NCBI GenBank assembly: GCA_937922805.1
Contig: CALAJV010000015.1
Location: forward strand, 62,001 to 126,000
Source: an uncultured Acidimicrobiales bacterium
GTDB lineage: Bacteria > Actinomycetota > Acidimicrobiia > Acidimicrobiales > SZUA-35
Length of the DNA: 64,000 bases
Reading direction: 5' to 3'
Under the pieces are notes generated by a model. The model did no database searches. It saw only the letters and a program-made list of their open reading frames with translations, and had not been told where the DNA came from. A program made the translations under genes and the position numbers. Positions 9,082-17,179 of this stretch are shown here, piece by piece. The stretch's first letter is position 1; every line of letters begins with the position of its first letter.

Positions 9082-9552
9082 TTAAGACTCTGTTTCCGCC
9101 AACTCTGCCTCATCGGCTTGGTCGAGCAGGTAGTGGGCACCTGGCCCCTGACTGGCCGCCTGATCCCCGGGATTGAACACGCTACATGCGTCGAGAGTTT
9201 GACAGCCGCAACCAATACACGCCGACAGCTTGTCTCGGATCGCCTCAAGAACCGAGATTTGATAATCCAACTTTGGGCGCCACTGCCCGGCAAACGCTTC
9301 CCACTCATCTTTGGTCGGTGCTCGATCCGCGGGCAGATCTGCTAGCGACTCTCGAATCTCGGCCAGCTTTAGACCGACCTGCTGGGCCGCCCGTATGAAA
9401 GCGACCCGCCGCAACACGTCGCGGGCATACCGCCGCTGACCGCCCGAGGTTCGCCTAGAGACAATAAGGCCATTCTCCTCATAGAACCGAAGAGCTGACG
9501 TGGCAATCCCAATGCGAGCGGCTGCATCTCCAATGGTCAGTTCTTCGTTCAC
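9082..9552 (-). CDS. soxR: Redox-sensing MerR-family regulator SoxR
   Basis: A 156-residue MerR-type activator. The N-terminal winged helix (TIGDAAARIGIATSALRFYEENGLI...RRY) is followed by a dimerisation helix and the cluster C112-x2-C115-x-C117-x5-C123 (CIGCGCQTLDAC), which matches the spacing of the 2Fe-2S ligands of E. coli SoxR. FNPGD after the last cysteine is also conserved. GTG 9552 has a GGGGGA ribosome site 8 nt upstream. In actinobacteria SoxR typically responds to redox-active metabolites and controls a small regulon rather than soxS. No soxS or obvious target lies beside it; the neighbours are glnK and cysS. Confidence 0.92.
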   Translation of the reverse strand: MNEELTIGDAAARIGIATSALRFYEENGLIVSRRTSGGQRRYARDVLRRVAFIRAAQQVGLKLAEIRESLADLPADRAPTKDEWEAFAGQWRPKLDYQISVLEAIRDKLSACIGCGCQTLDACSVFNPGDQAASQGPGAHYLLDQADEAELAETES

Positions 9553-9602
9553 TATGTATTCCCCCTGTTTTAACCAAACCCGAAGTGCTAACCACGCACC
9601 GG

Positions 9603-10982
9603 TCAGGACAATGGCTTAAGTAGTTGGCCGTCAGCGCTGTCTTCGATGACCCAACCGGCTTCCGCTAGCTTGTCGCGCAACTCATCAGCTTTGGCGAAAT
9701 CTTTGTCGGCTCGGGCTTGTTGCCGCTGATCAGCCATAGTTTGAATATCTGGTGGAACCTCGGCTGCCGAGTCGTTCAGTTCAAGACCCAGAATTGCCGC
9801 GATTCTGCGGGCCGCAATGGCTGCGTCGACCGCTCGAACTTCATCGCCATCGTCAAGAGCAGTATTGGCATCACGAACTAGCCGAAACAGCAGATCAACC
9901 GCACCAGGTGTATCTAAATCGTTCTCCATAACTCTGGTGAATTCAGCTACCGCATCGACTCCCAACTCAGTGTTGTCGGTCGGTCCAGATGCCGCGACCT
10001 TAGCCGTGCGTCGGGCAAAGGTGTCGAGTCGCTCCAGCGCCGCTGAAGCATTCGATAACGTAACTTCGGTAACTTCAATCGGCGACCGGTAGTGAGACTG
10101 CAGTATCAACAATCGGTATACCCGAGGGTCGTACTGCTCGGTGAGGTCCAGTAGGTTCGAAACGTTGCCCAACGACTTGGACATCTTTTCGCCACCGAGT
10201 TCAACAAAACCGTTGTGCATCCAATGAGAGGCAAACTCCTTGCCGAGGGCTACCGCTTGCGCCCGCTCGTTCTCGTGATGCGGAAAGGCGAGGTCGAGCC
10301 CTCCAGCGTGAATGTCGAATCCTTCGCCCAAAATATCGAGACTCATAACCACGCACTCGGTGTGCCAACCCGGTCGCCCGCCTCCCCAAGGCGACGGCCA
10401 TGATGGCTCACCCTCCTTGGCCAACTTCCACAGCGCAAAGTCGGCCGGGTGCCGTTTTTCTGCACCAACAACGGCGCGGTCGCCACCGCCCTCTCGTAGC
10501 GACTCAAGATCTTGATTAGCCAGTAGGCCATATCCTTCGACTTGTTCGACACTCAAGTAGACGCCATCACTGGTGACATAAGCGCGATCGGCATCGAGCA
10601 ACGATTGAACCAGATCTACCATTTGTTCGACATACTCGGTTGCGTGAGGAATATGGTCGGGTTTGCGCACGTTGATTCGATCGAGTGCTCCCCACCAGAT
10701 CTCTTCGCATTTGATCGCAATCTCAGCAGGATCCCTTCCGTCTCGCTGACCGCGCTCAATAATGTTGTCGTCGATGTCGGTAATGTTCGACACGAAGGTC
10801 ACATCGAGACCAACCGATTCCAGAAATCGTCTGAGGACGTCATAAACCAGCACGTAGCGCCCATGACCGAGATGAGGCGCTGCGTAAACAGTTGGACCGC
10901 AAACGTAGATCGAGACCTTGCCTGGTTCCCGAAGCGAAAGAGGAACAACTTGCTTAGTAGCGGTGTCATAGAGCCTGATCAT
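9603..10982 (-). CDS. cysS: Cysteinyl-tRNA synthetase
   Basis: A class I synthetase of about 459 residues that charges tRNA(Cys). Visible are the ATP-binding HLGH in GPTVYAAPHLGHGR, the zinc-site cysteine in YVCGPTV, GWHTECVVM and HHENERAQ, and the KMSKS loop (GGEKMSKSLGN). The C-terminal domain ends with the usual RQQARADKDFAKADELRDKLAEAGWVIEDS. I chose ATG 10982, which gives the standard MIRLYDT opening; an upstream in-frame start at 11042 would add 20 unlikely residues. The anticodon-binding domain separates it from MshC, which lacks this part. It is divergent from modA. Confidence 0.95.
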   Translation of the reverse strand: MIRLYDTATKQVVPLSLREPGKVSIYVCGPTVYAAPHLGHGRYVLVYDVLRRFLESVGLDVTFVSNITDIDDNIIERGQRDGRDPAEIAIKCEEIWWGALDRINVRKPDHIPHATEYVEQMVDLVQSLLDADRAYVTSDGVYLSVEQVEGYGLLANQDLESLREGGGDRAVVGAEKRHPADFALWKLAKEGEPSWPSPWGGGRPGWHTECVVMSLDILGEGFDIHAGGLDLAFPHHENERAQAVALGKEFASHWMHNGFVELGGEKMSKSLGNVSNLLDLTEQYDPRVYRLLILQSHYRSPIEVTEVTLSNASAALERLDTFARRTAKVAASGPTDNTELGVDAVAEFTRVMENDLDTPGAVDLLFRLVRDANTALDDGDEVRAVDAAIAARRIAAILGLELNDSAAEVPPDIQTMADQRQQARADKDFAKADELRDKLAEAGWVIEDSADGQLLKPLS

Positions 10983-11154
10983 GACTCTCAACAATAGCGA
11001 CGTTATCGACCGCTCGGAGCCTAGTTTCTTCGACAGTTCCAAGGAACTGAACCCGACGGATCAGCCACGCCCAACCGTGACTGTTGCGGTCTGGCCATCG
11101 TATAGCTCAAGGGGCCAACCGCCTGGTTCAACGGTCCTGTACCCTCGGGTGTCT

Positions 11155-11970
11155 ATGGACATCGTTCGATTGGCAACCACATCGGCCCTGGTTGGCCTAA
11201 TTGTGGCTGGCGGTGTCTCCAGCTGCGGATTCGGCTCTGGTACCGCTGGCCTGGATGACGCCAGACCGACAACAGTTGATGTTTACGCAGCCTCGTCGCT
11301 CACTGACGTATATTCCGAAATCGAACAACGATTTGAAGATGCGAACCCCGATATTGACATCCGTCTCAATCTTGCCGGCAGCTCAACGTTGGCCCGCCAA
11401 ATCAACGACGGAGCTCCGGCCGATGTTTTTGCCCCGGCCGATCTGTCGATTCTGGATCAGTTGGAACCCAACATCATTCAAGCGTCGGTCACCCCGCCCG
11501 AACCGTACGCAAAGAATCGACTGGTTCTGGTTGTGCCTGCGGGCAATCCACAATCGATTGAGCAATTGATTCGTCTTGAGCAATCAGACATCTTGACCGC
11601 TAAGTGCATCAGCGGAGTCCCATGCGGCGATGCCACCGACAGAGGTTTGGCGTCAGCTGGAATTGAGCTGGGTCTCGTCACCGAAGAAACGAACGTGCGG
11701 TCGGTGCTAGCCAAAGTGGTTGCCGGTGAAGTTGATGCCGGGTTCGTCTACCAAACTGACGCCAAGGTAGCCGCTGAGGTCAATGTCGTTGAGGGCTTCG
11801 ACTCGCCCGCGGTCCAGCTGGTGGCGATCGACCTCAACGCTAGCCGGCCGCCCGACAGCGCCAGATCGAGTTCGGTCGAATCCAAAGAGGCATCAGCTCG
11901 CTTCGTGTCGTATATCGGCTCAGAACAAGCAGAGACGATTTTGACCAGTGCAGGGTTTGAACAACCGTGA
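11155..11970 (+). CDS. modA: Molybdate ABC transporter, binding lipoprotein
   Basis: A solute-binding protein of about 271 residues for molybdate/tungstate. It opens with a lipoprotein signal ending VSSC. The mature part begins VDVYAASSLTDVYSEIEQRFEDANPDIDIRLNLAGSSTLARQINDGAPADVFAPAD, the typical ModA start with oxyanion-binding serines. AGEVDAGFVYQTDA near the end is also family-typical. I chose ATG 11155 because the signal peptide starts there; the longer frame from 10981 overlaps the cysS start and looks non-coding. modB starts at 11967, overlapping the stop by 4 bp. Confidence 0.92.
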   Translation: MDIVRLATTSALVGLIVAGGVSSCGFGSGTAGLDDARPTTVDVYAASSLTDVYSEIEQRFEDANPDIDIRLNLAGSSTLARQINDGAPADVFAPADLSILDQLEPNIIQASVTPPEPYAKNRLVLVVPAGNPQSIEQLIRLEQSDILTAKCISGVPCGDATDRGLASAGIELGLVTEETNVRSVLAKVVAGEVDAGFVYQTDAKVAAEVNVVEGFDSPAVQLVAIDLNASRPPDSARSSSVESKEASARFVSYIGSEQAETILTSAGFEQP

Positions 11971-12743
11971 GTTCATCGATTAGGGCTGTCCCGCGGTCCG
12001 TGGTTGCGGTGGGCATCGTTGGCGTCACCGTCTTGGCCGTTCCCCTCGCTGCGATCATCTTCGAGGCGCCGTGGGCCGAAGTAGGAAGCCATCTCGGTTC
12101 GGCTGAAACTAAGAGTGCGATCCGGGTTTCAATGATCGTTAGCTTCTCCGCCGCCGCGCTGTCGGTCTTGCTTGGGGTTCCGCTGGCGTTCATCTTGGCC
12201 CGATCTAACATTCGCGGTAAGGCACTTCTGCGCACCGTGATCACCGTGCCACTCGTTTTGCCGCCGGTAGTCACCGGCGTCGCCCTGCTCGCTGGATTCG
12301 GTCGGCGGAGCGTTCTGGGCCAGCTGCTCGGTTTTGGGCTATCGAATTCAATGACCGGCGCTATTCTGGCAGCCACAATCGTCGCCATGCCCTTCCTCGT
12401 CCTCAGCGTCGAGGGATCGTTGCACTCGATCGATCCAGATTATGAACGGGTGGCAGCCGCTTTTGGCGCTCCACCACTGGCCCGATGGTGGCGTATCGGT
12501 CTTCCGTTGTCTCGGTCGGCCATTCTTGCTGGGGCGGTCCTGGCCTGGGCCCGGGCTCTGGGTGAATTCGGTGCCACCATCACATTTGCTGGCAATATCG
12601 CGGGAGTTAGTCGTACGCTTCCGCTCGAAATCGCCGTCGCGCTAGAGAGCGACCCGGGCCGAGCCACAGCCGTCAGCTTGCTCATGCTTGGTGTTTCTTT
12701 GGTGGTTCTCGTTACGCTACGGGACCGGTGGATACGACGATGA
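11967..12743 (+). CDS. modB: Molybdate ABC transporter, permease
   Basis: A 258-residue permease with about six membrane segments. The EAA loop ERVAAAFGAPPLARWWRIGLPLSR and GAVLAWARALGEFGATITFAGNIAG are the hallmark of ModB. The GTG start overlaps the modA stop (GTGA). Its own stop overlaps the modC start (ATGA), so translation of all three is probably coupled. Confidence 0.94.
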   Translation: MSSSIRAVPRSVVAVGIVGVTVLAVPLAAIIFEAPWAEVGSHLGSAETKSAIRVSMIVSFSAAALSVLLGVPLAFILARSNIRGKALLRTVITVPLVLPPVVTGVALLAGFGRRSVLGQLLGFGLSNSMTGAILAATIVAMPFLVLSVEGSLHSIDPDYERVAAAFGAPPLARWWRIGLPLSRSAILAGAVLAWARALGEFGATITFAGNIAGVSRTLPLEIAVALESDPGRATAVSLLMLGVSLVVLVTLRDRWIRR

Positions 12744-13459
12744 CCACCAGCGGGCTCTCTGTCGACCTCAAGACCACCGTGAACGATTTTGTACTTGCCT
12801 GCGAGTTCGAAGTCCCAGTAGGCGCCAGCTTGGCTGTCGTCGGCCCTAACGGGTCCGGCAAATCGACGCTCCTTAGCGCCCTCGCCGGACTAGTTGATGT
12901 CGATCGAGGCAGAGTGGTGATATCTGGCCATGTTGTCGTTGACTCGACCAAAGATCTAGTCGTTGCGCCGGAAAAACGTAGCGTTGCTATTGTCCCCCAG
13001 AAATCACTTCTCTTCCCGCACATGACTGTGGCCGAAAACGTTGCCTTCGGCCTCAGGTACCGTCCAGTCGAAGACGCTGAGTCCGCTATCAGTAACGTTC
13101 TTAAAGATGTCGGACTCGACCGGTTTCGCGACCGCAAGCCTGGCCAGCTTTCGGGCGGCCAGCAACAACGAGCATCTCTTGCCCGAGCCCTCGTTGTCCA
13201 ACCGAATCTGTTGCTGGCCGATGAACCATTGTCCAACGTTGACGCCGATAGTCGACACTCGCTCCGTTCGGTGATGGATCAGTGGCGGCCACCTACGCAG
13301 ACCCAGGTAATCGTGACCCACGGCCACCATCACGCCCAGGCCGCTGACCTGCTGGTTGGCTTAGAGGCCGGGCGGGTCGCTGCGTTCGGCGAGCCGAGAC
13401 AGCTGGCCAACGACACCAAATTGGATTGGCTCCGCGATCTGCTCCGTGCCAGCGACTAG
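12740..13459 (+). CDS. modC: Molybdate ABC transporter, ATP-binding subunit
   Basis: A 239-residue ATPase with Walker A GPNGSGKST, the signature LSGGQQQRASLARAL, Walker B LLLADEPLSNVD and the switch region VIVTHGHHHA. It is shorter than E. coli ModC and lacks the C-terminal molybdate-binding MOP domain. The Q-loop region (IVPQKSLLFPHMTVAENVAFGL) is normal. I chose ATG 12740, which overlaps the modB stop by 4 bp; GTG 12728 lies further inside modB. The operon supplies molybdate for molybdopterin enzymes; none is encoded in the window. Confidence 0.92.
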   Translation: MTTSGLSVDLKTTVNDFVLACEFEVPVGASLAVVGPNGSGKSTLLSALAGLVDVDRGRVVISGHVVVDSTKDLVVAPEKRSVAIVPQKSLLFPHMTVAENVAFGLRYRPVEDAESAISNVLKDVGLDRFRDRKPGQLSGGQQQRASLARALVVQPNLLLADEPLSNVDADSRHSLRSVMDQWRPPTQTQVIVTHGHHHAQAADLLVGLEAGRVAAFGEPRQLANDTKLDWLRDLLRASD

Positions 13460-13466
13460 AAATTAT

Positions 13467-13541
13467 GGAGAGGGGGATCGTGTTACATTTTCCGCTAGCC
13501 GCCACAAGCAACTGCGGGCCCGAACACGATCCCCTTTCTCC
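13467..13541 (+). terminator. Inverted repeat just after modC
   Basis: Eight bases after the modC stop, the stretch 13467-13484 is the near-perfect reverse complement of 13523-13541; the inner 12 bp (13473-13484 with 13523-13534) pair without mismatch. The loop of about 38 nt is long for a terminator and there is no T run. It may mark the end of the modABC transcript or stabilise it. The 297-bp space between modC and the next gene holds nothing else that I can recognise. Confidence 0.45.
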
Positions 13542-13755
13542 AAACAACCAGGTATGCCGAGCACGCGACTCAGCCCCACGACTGGTTGGACTCGAACACC
13601 ATTCCAGCTGTGGAGTCGTTCGTCAAGAGGCTCTTTTCTCATCTTGTGTGGCTCATGATTGAACCCGATGATTGGAGATCACTCAAGCTACTTGCACATG
13701 GTTCAGAATTGTCGTTCCGAAACCGCGCTGGCAAGCCGCTCAGTAGAGTTGACCT

Positions 13756-14697
13756 ATGACTGGATGGACTCTAAACGACATGCCAAGCCAACGAGGGCGA
13801 ACGGTCATAATTACTGGCGCAAATTCTGGAATTGGATTTGCCTTGAGTCGGGCCTTTGCCACGCAGGGTGCTGACGTCGTCATGGCGTGTAGGAATACGA
13901 GAAAAGGCGAAGCGGCTCGAGCAGTCGTCACAAGTGAGCTCCAACCCCGACTAACCGTCAAAGAACTTGACCTTGCCGTTCCTACATCAATCGAGCGGTT
14001 CGCGTCTTACATGTTTGACCACTTCGATCAGGTAGATGTCCTGATCAACAACGCTGGGATCATGGGCCCACCTCCCACGCTTACAGACCAGGGAGTAGAA
14101 TTACAGTGGGCCACCAACCATCTTGGTCCGTTTGCCTTGACCGGCCTTGTGTTGCCCCTATTAGCCGACACGCAAGGAGCTCGAATAGTCGCTGTTTCCA
14201 GTCTGGCTGCCAACGGCGGAACCATAACTAATCATGACCCGCTGAGCATCGATGGCTACTCGCGCTATGGGACTTACCAAGCCACGAAGCTGGCGAACCA
14301 AGTTTTCGCGGTCGAACTGCACCGTCGCCTGCACCGCGCCGGTAGCAGCACTATCTCGGTGGCCGCCCACCCTGGGGTCACTCACACTAACTTAGCTAAG
14401 AGTATTGGTTTACCCGTTCCTGGTTTCGAACGGGCAGCGCTGAGGGTCAGCGGTGCCGTTGCCCAGTCCCCGATCGATGGGGCCGGTTCGATTCTTCGAG
14501 CCGCTACCGACCCTTCTGTTGAGGGAGGCCAGTACTACGGGCCTGGCGGTCGCAACCAGAGGCGGGGCGCGCCGAAACAGATCCTGCTATCGCCCGGAGC
14601 AGCTAACGCTACGCTCGCTCGAGAGCTCTGGAACCAGTCGATGGACCTTAGCGGCGTCCGCTATTTGGAACCGGGGTCGTCTCGCCGACCAACATAA
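13756..14697 (+). CDS. Short-chain dehydrogenase/reductase (retinol-dehydrogenase-like)
   Basis: A 313-residue SDR. The Rossmann start TVIITGANSGIGFALSRAFATQGADVVMACRN includes TGxxxGIG. LINNAGIMG, the catalytic serine in VAVSSLAA and the Y-x3-K motif (YQATK) are all present. The pattern, with R after MAC and ELDLAVPTSIERF, is that of the retinol dehydrogenase/WWOX-like group, which has many uncharacterised bacterial members and prefers NADP(H). The substrate is unknown. The 3' end overlaps the convergent citrate synthase gene by 37 bp. Confidence 0.88.
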   Translation: MTGWTLNDMPSQRGRTVIITGANSGIGFALSRAFATQGADVVMACRNTRKGEAARAVVTSELQPRLTVKELDLAVPTSIERFASYMFDHFDQVDVLINNAGIMGPPPTLTDQGVELQWATNHLGPFALTGLVLPLLADTQGARIVAVSSLAANGGTITNHDPLSIDGYSRYGTYQATKLANQVFAVELHRRLHRAGSSTISVAAHPGVTHTNLAKSIGLPVPGFERAALRVSGAVAQSPIDGAGSILRAATDPSVEGGQYYGPGGRNQRRGAPKQILLSPGAANATLARELWNQSMDLSGVRYLEPGSSRRPT

Positions 14698-15875
14698 CGG
14701 GCCTTCGGCCTGAACCGCAGCGGCTGCTCGTTCAGTTCTTCGACCATGTGAGCTATCCACCCTGCGGTCCGAGCGATCGCCATTATTGCTTCGCCCGAGT
14801 CGGAGGTTGCCCCAGCCAAATAGCTCAGAGCGCCAACGGCGAAGTCGATGTTGGGCAGCTCATCCGACCTCGCTTGAATAATGTCTCGCACTTCGAAGAT
14901 AGTTGCTAATCGCCTATCTCGACTCCACCCGTCAACCACTTGGGCCATTACCGCTCCGTACCTGGGGTCTTGGGTGGTGTACACCATATGACCAAACCCA
15001 GGAGTGTGACCGGTCCGCCGCCTAGCTCGGCCTACTTCTTCGGCCACGTCATCCGCCATCTCAGCAGCGACGAACATATCGTGGACATCCATGCTGGCTG
15101 CGCCATGCAACGAACCTCCGATTATTCCCAGACCAGTATGAACGGCCGAGTACGGATCAGCTCGAACCGATCCGGCAACTCGAACCCCGAAAGTCGAACT
15201 GGCCAGGCCGTGATCGGCCAAAGCAACGAGAGCCCCGTTGAGTGCTTGACGGCGAATAGCTGTCGGCCGTTTAGAACTCAAACGAGGCCATAATCGATCG
15301 GCGACGGAACCCGATAGTTCACTCTTTTCTCCTGGCGAAACTATCGGTAACGAATCGACCATGACGCAGATCATTTGCCGGCCTGCGGAATAGACCGCCG
15401 ACTCGTTCAAATCGTGTCGCAGCGGATCAAACGCTGACGCCACAGTTACGCTCATCCGCAGGCGGTCAATTAGTGCCGCCCGGTTGGGCAGCGTTTTTTG
15501 TGCTTTGACTGCCGCACGAGTCGCCGTCTGACGATCGGGATGTTCGCTCTCAGGCCATGGCTGGGTCGATTGCCAAAGCCAATTGACTGCGTCTTCGAAT
15601 AAGACCCGATCAGCGATCATGGCTGATACATCACGACCTCGAAATAGCAGCGCTTGATCGTTTACTGATGTCACCCGCGAACTAATGATCGTTCCGAGCT
15701 CGCCCTCCCCAGCTCGACGACGTCGAGATCGGAACGACGCTATTTCATCGGCATCGAACAGGCTAGTACGACCGTCCAACGCTACTTGTCGGCCAATCAA
15801 GCCCCGACTGACATAGGCGTATAACGTGTCTCGTTTTACCCCAAGGCGGGCTGCCGCCTCTTCTGCGGTCAACAT
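14661..15875 (-). CDS. Citrate synthase family protein with N-terminal HTH
   Basis: A 404-residue protein of two parts. Residues 1-50 (LTAEEAAARLGVKRDTLYAYVSRGLIGRQ...RTSLFDADEIASF) form a MerR/excisionase-type helix-turn-helix. The rest is a citrate synthase fold with its three catalytic positions kept: His in GGSLHGAAS, His in PGFGHMVYTTQDPR and Asp in NIDFAVG. It could be an enzyme, a regulator that senses acetyl-CoA or oxaloacetate, or both. It is divergent from a second citrate synthase, with palindromes in the gap, so autoregulation is an attractive inference. As I recall, such divergent pairs recur in actinobacteria. Confidence 0.88.
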   Translation of the reverse strand: MLTAEEAAARLGVKRDTLYAYVSRGLIGRQVALDGRTSLFDADEIASFRSRRRRAGEGELGTIISSRVTSVNDQALLFRGRDVSAMIADRVLFEDAVNWLWQSTQPWPESEHPDRQTATRAAVKAQKTLPNRAALIDRLRMSVTVASAFDPLRHDLNESAVYSAGRQMICVMVDSLPIVSPGEKSELSGSVADRLWPRLSSKRPTAIRRQALNGALVALADHGLASSTFGVRVAGSVRADPYSAVHTGLGIIGGSLHGAASMDVHDMFVAAEMADDVAEEVGRARRRTGHTPGFGHMVYTTQDPRYGAVMAQVVDGWSRDRRLATIFEVRDIIQARSDELPNIDFAVGALSYLAGATSDSGEAIMAIARTAGWIAHMVEELNEQPLRFRPKARYVGRRDDPGSK

Positions 15876-15912
15876 TGTTCACCTGACCTTTCCGAATATT
15901 TCACCATCGACA

Positions 15913-15949
15913 TTGATGCAATCAACCTTGACTTGATCAATATTGTCAA
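15913..15949. promoter_or_regulatory. Palindrome cluster between the two citrate synthase genes
   Basis: The 102-bp gap between the divergent starts contains TTGATGCAATCAA (15913-15925), an inverted repeat, and a nested pair in which TTGAC (15928-15932) and GTCAA (15945-15949) flank TTGATCAA (15933-15940). Their repeated TTGA/TCAA core and position over both promoters suggest operators, perhaps for the HTH citrate synthase itself. Confidence 0.5.
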
Positions 15950-15977
15950 TGTAGTGCAAATCATCCACAGTGGAACT

Positions 15978-17168
15978 ATGACTTCAAAGCAGTCGCCCAC
16001 AAGTTCGAACCCAACAGCCTCCGATTCGCTGACCATCGAGTCTTCAAAAGCAACTCAAGTTCCCGCTGGCCTAAAAGGGGTGGTTGTGGCCAACACCGAA
16101 GTTGGAGCAGTCCGAGGGAACGAAGGCTTCTATCATTATCGGCAATATTCGGCACCGGTGTTGGCCCGGGAAAGGAACCTTGAATCAATTGCGTCACTTC
16201 TTGTCAACGGTCGGTTGCCTTCCGCTGAACAAGCTGAGCACTTTAGGTCTGAGCTAGGAGCTAGCCGCCTAGTCAAACCTGAAGTCGCAGCGATGATGAC
16301 TACCGTCGCTTCTATGGCTCCAAATCCACTGGCGGCGCTACGGATAGCTCTCCCAATGATTGCCGACGATACCCCGACTCTCGATCAGAACGCCGCTCAA
16401 AGGATGTCGGCCTGTCTTCAGATTTGTGCTGTCACGCCATCGATCTTGGCCGCTGCTTGGAGGGCACAGTCGGGCGTGACGCCGATCGCTGCCGATCCCA
16501 GCCTTGGGCACGCGGCCGATTTCGTGCGGATGGTCACCGGTTCGCAGCCAAGCGATGCAGCTACTCGGGCGGTGGAAATATATTTGGCGCTCACCATGGA
16601 TCACGGCTTCAACAATTCAACATTCGCCGCCCGCGTCATTACCAGTTCGGGGGCCAGTGTCAGCGCAGCTATTGGCGGTGCTATCGGTGCCCTATCTGGC
16701 CCCTTGCATGGCGGCGCTCCAAGCCGAGTGCTCGACATGGTTGAGGCGATCGGTAATCCCACCAACACCGAAGCCTGGGCCAAACAAGCTCTAGCCAACG
16801 GCGACAAAATCATGGGATTCGGCCATGCTGTCTATCGGGCCGAAGATCCCCGGTCAGACCTGCTCCGAGAAGTTTGTTTGGAGATCGGTGGGCCACTGGT
16901 TGCCAGAGCGCAGGAAGTGGAACAGCGAATGCTAGCTGTCCTTCGACAATGGAAGCCCAACACCGTCATCGTCACCAACGTCGAGTTCTATGCCGCCTTA
17001 GCGTTGCACCTCGCTGGAATTCCGCCCGAAATGTTCACGCCAGCGTTCGCTACCAGTCGCGTGTTCGGCTGGTGTGCTCACATCCTCGAGCAAGCGGCCA
17101 ACAACAAAATTATCCGACCGGCGGCCAACTACAGCGGCCCACCGGTAATGACCCTCTCCACCGTATGA
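15978..17168 (+). CDS. Citrate synthase
   Basis: About 396 residues of the short bacterial citrate/methylcitrate synthase type, joining acetyl-CoA (or propionyl-CoA) to oxaloacetate. Motifs: GPLHGGAPSRVLDM with the first catalytic His, IMGFGHAVYRAEDPRSD with the second His and the arginine, and TNVEFYAALAL at the third catalytic site, where the usual Asp is Glu. The C-terminal FGWCAHILEQAANNKIIRPAANYSGP is typical of actinobacterial CitA-like proteins. ATG 15978 is the likely start; the frame upstream to 15933 covers the palindromes. It may serve the TCA cycle or the methylcitrate cycle; no prpB or prpD is nearby. Confidence 0.92.
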   Translation: MTSKQSPTSSNPTASDSLTIESSKATQVPAGLKGVVVANTEVGAVRGNEGFYHYRQYSAPVLARERNLESIASLLVNGRLPSAEQAEHFRSELGASRLVKPEVAAMMTTVASMAPNPLAALRIALPMIADDTPTLDQNAAQRMSACLQICAVTPSILAAAWRAQSGVTPIAADPSLGHAADFVRMVTGSQPSDAATRAVEIYLALTMDHGFNNSTFAARVITSSGASVSAAIGGAIGALSGPLHGGAPSRVLDMVEAIGNPTNTEAWAKQALANGDKIMGFGHAVYRAEDPRSDLLREVCLEIGGPLVARAQEVEQRMLAVLRQWKPNTVIVTNVEFYAALALHLAGIPPEMFTPAFATSRVFGWCAHILEQAANNKIIRPAANYSGPPVMTLSTV

Positions 17169-17179
17169 GTAACTAGCCT

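Noticed and set aside
11840-12388. A 182-codon minus-strand frame across modA/modB
   Set aside because: Shadow of strongly supported modA and modB; low-complexity composition (Ala, Thr, Arg, Pro).
13583-13600. On the minus strand, TTCGAGTCC resembles a tRNA T-loop
   Set aside because: The flanking five bases do not pair into a T-stem, and no acceptor stem, D-arm or anticodon arm can be formed around it.
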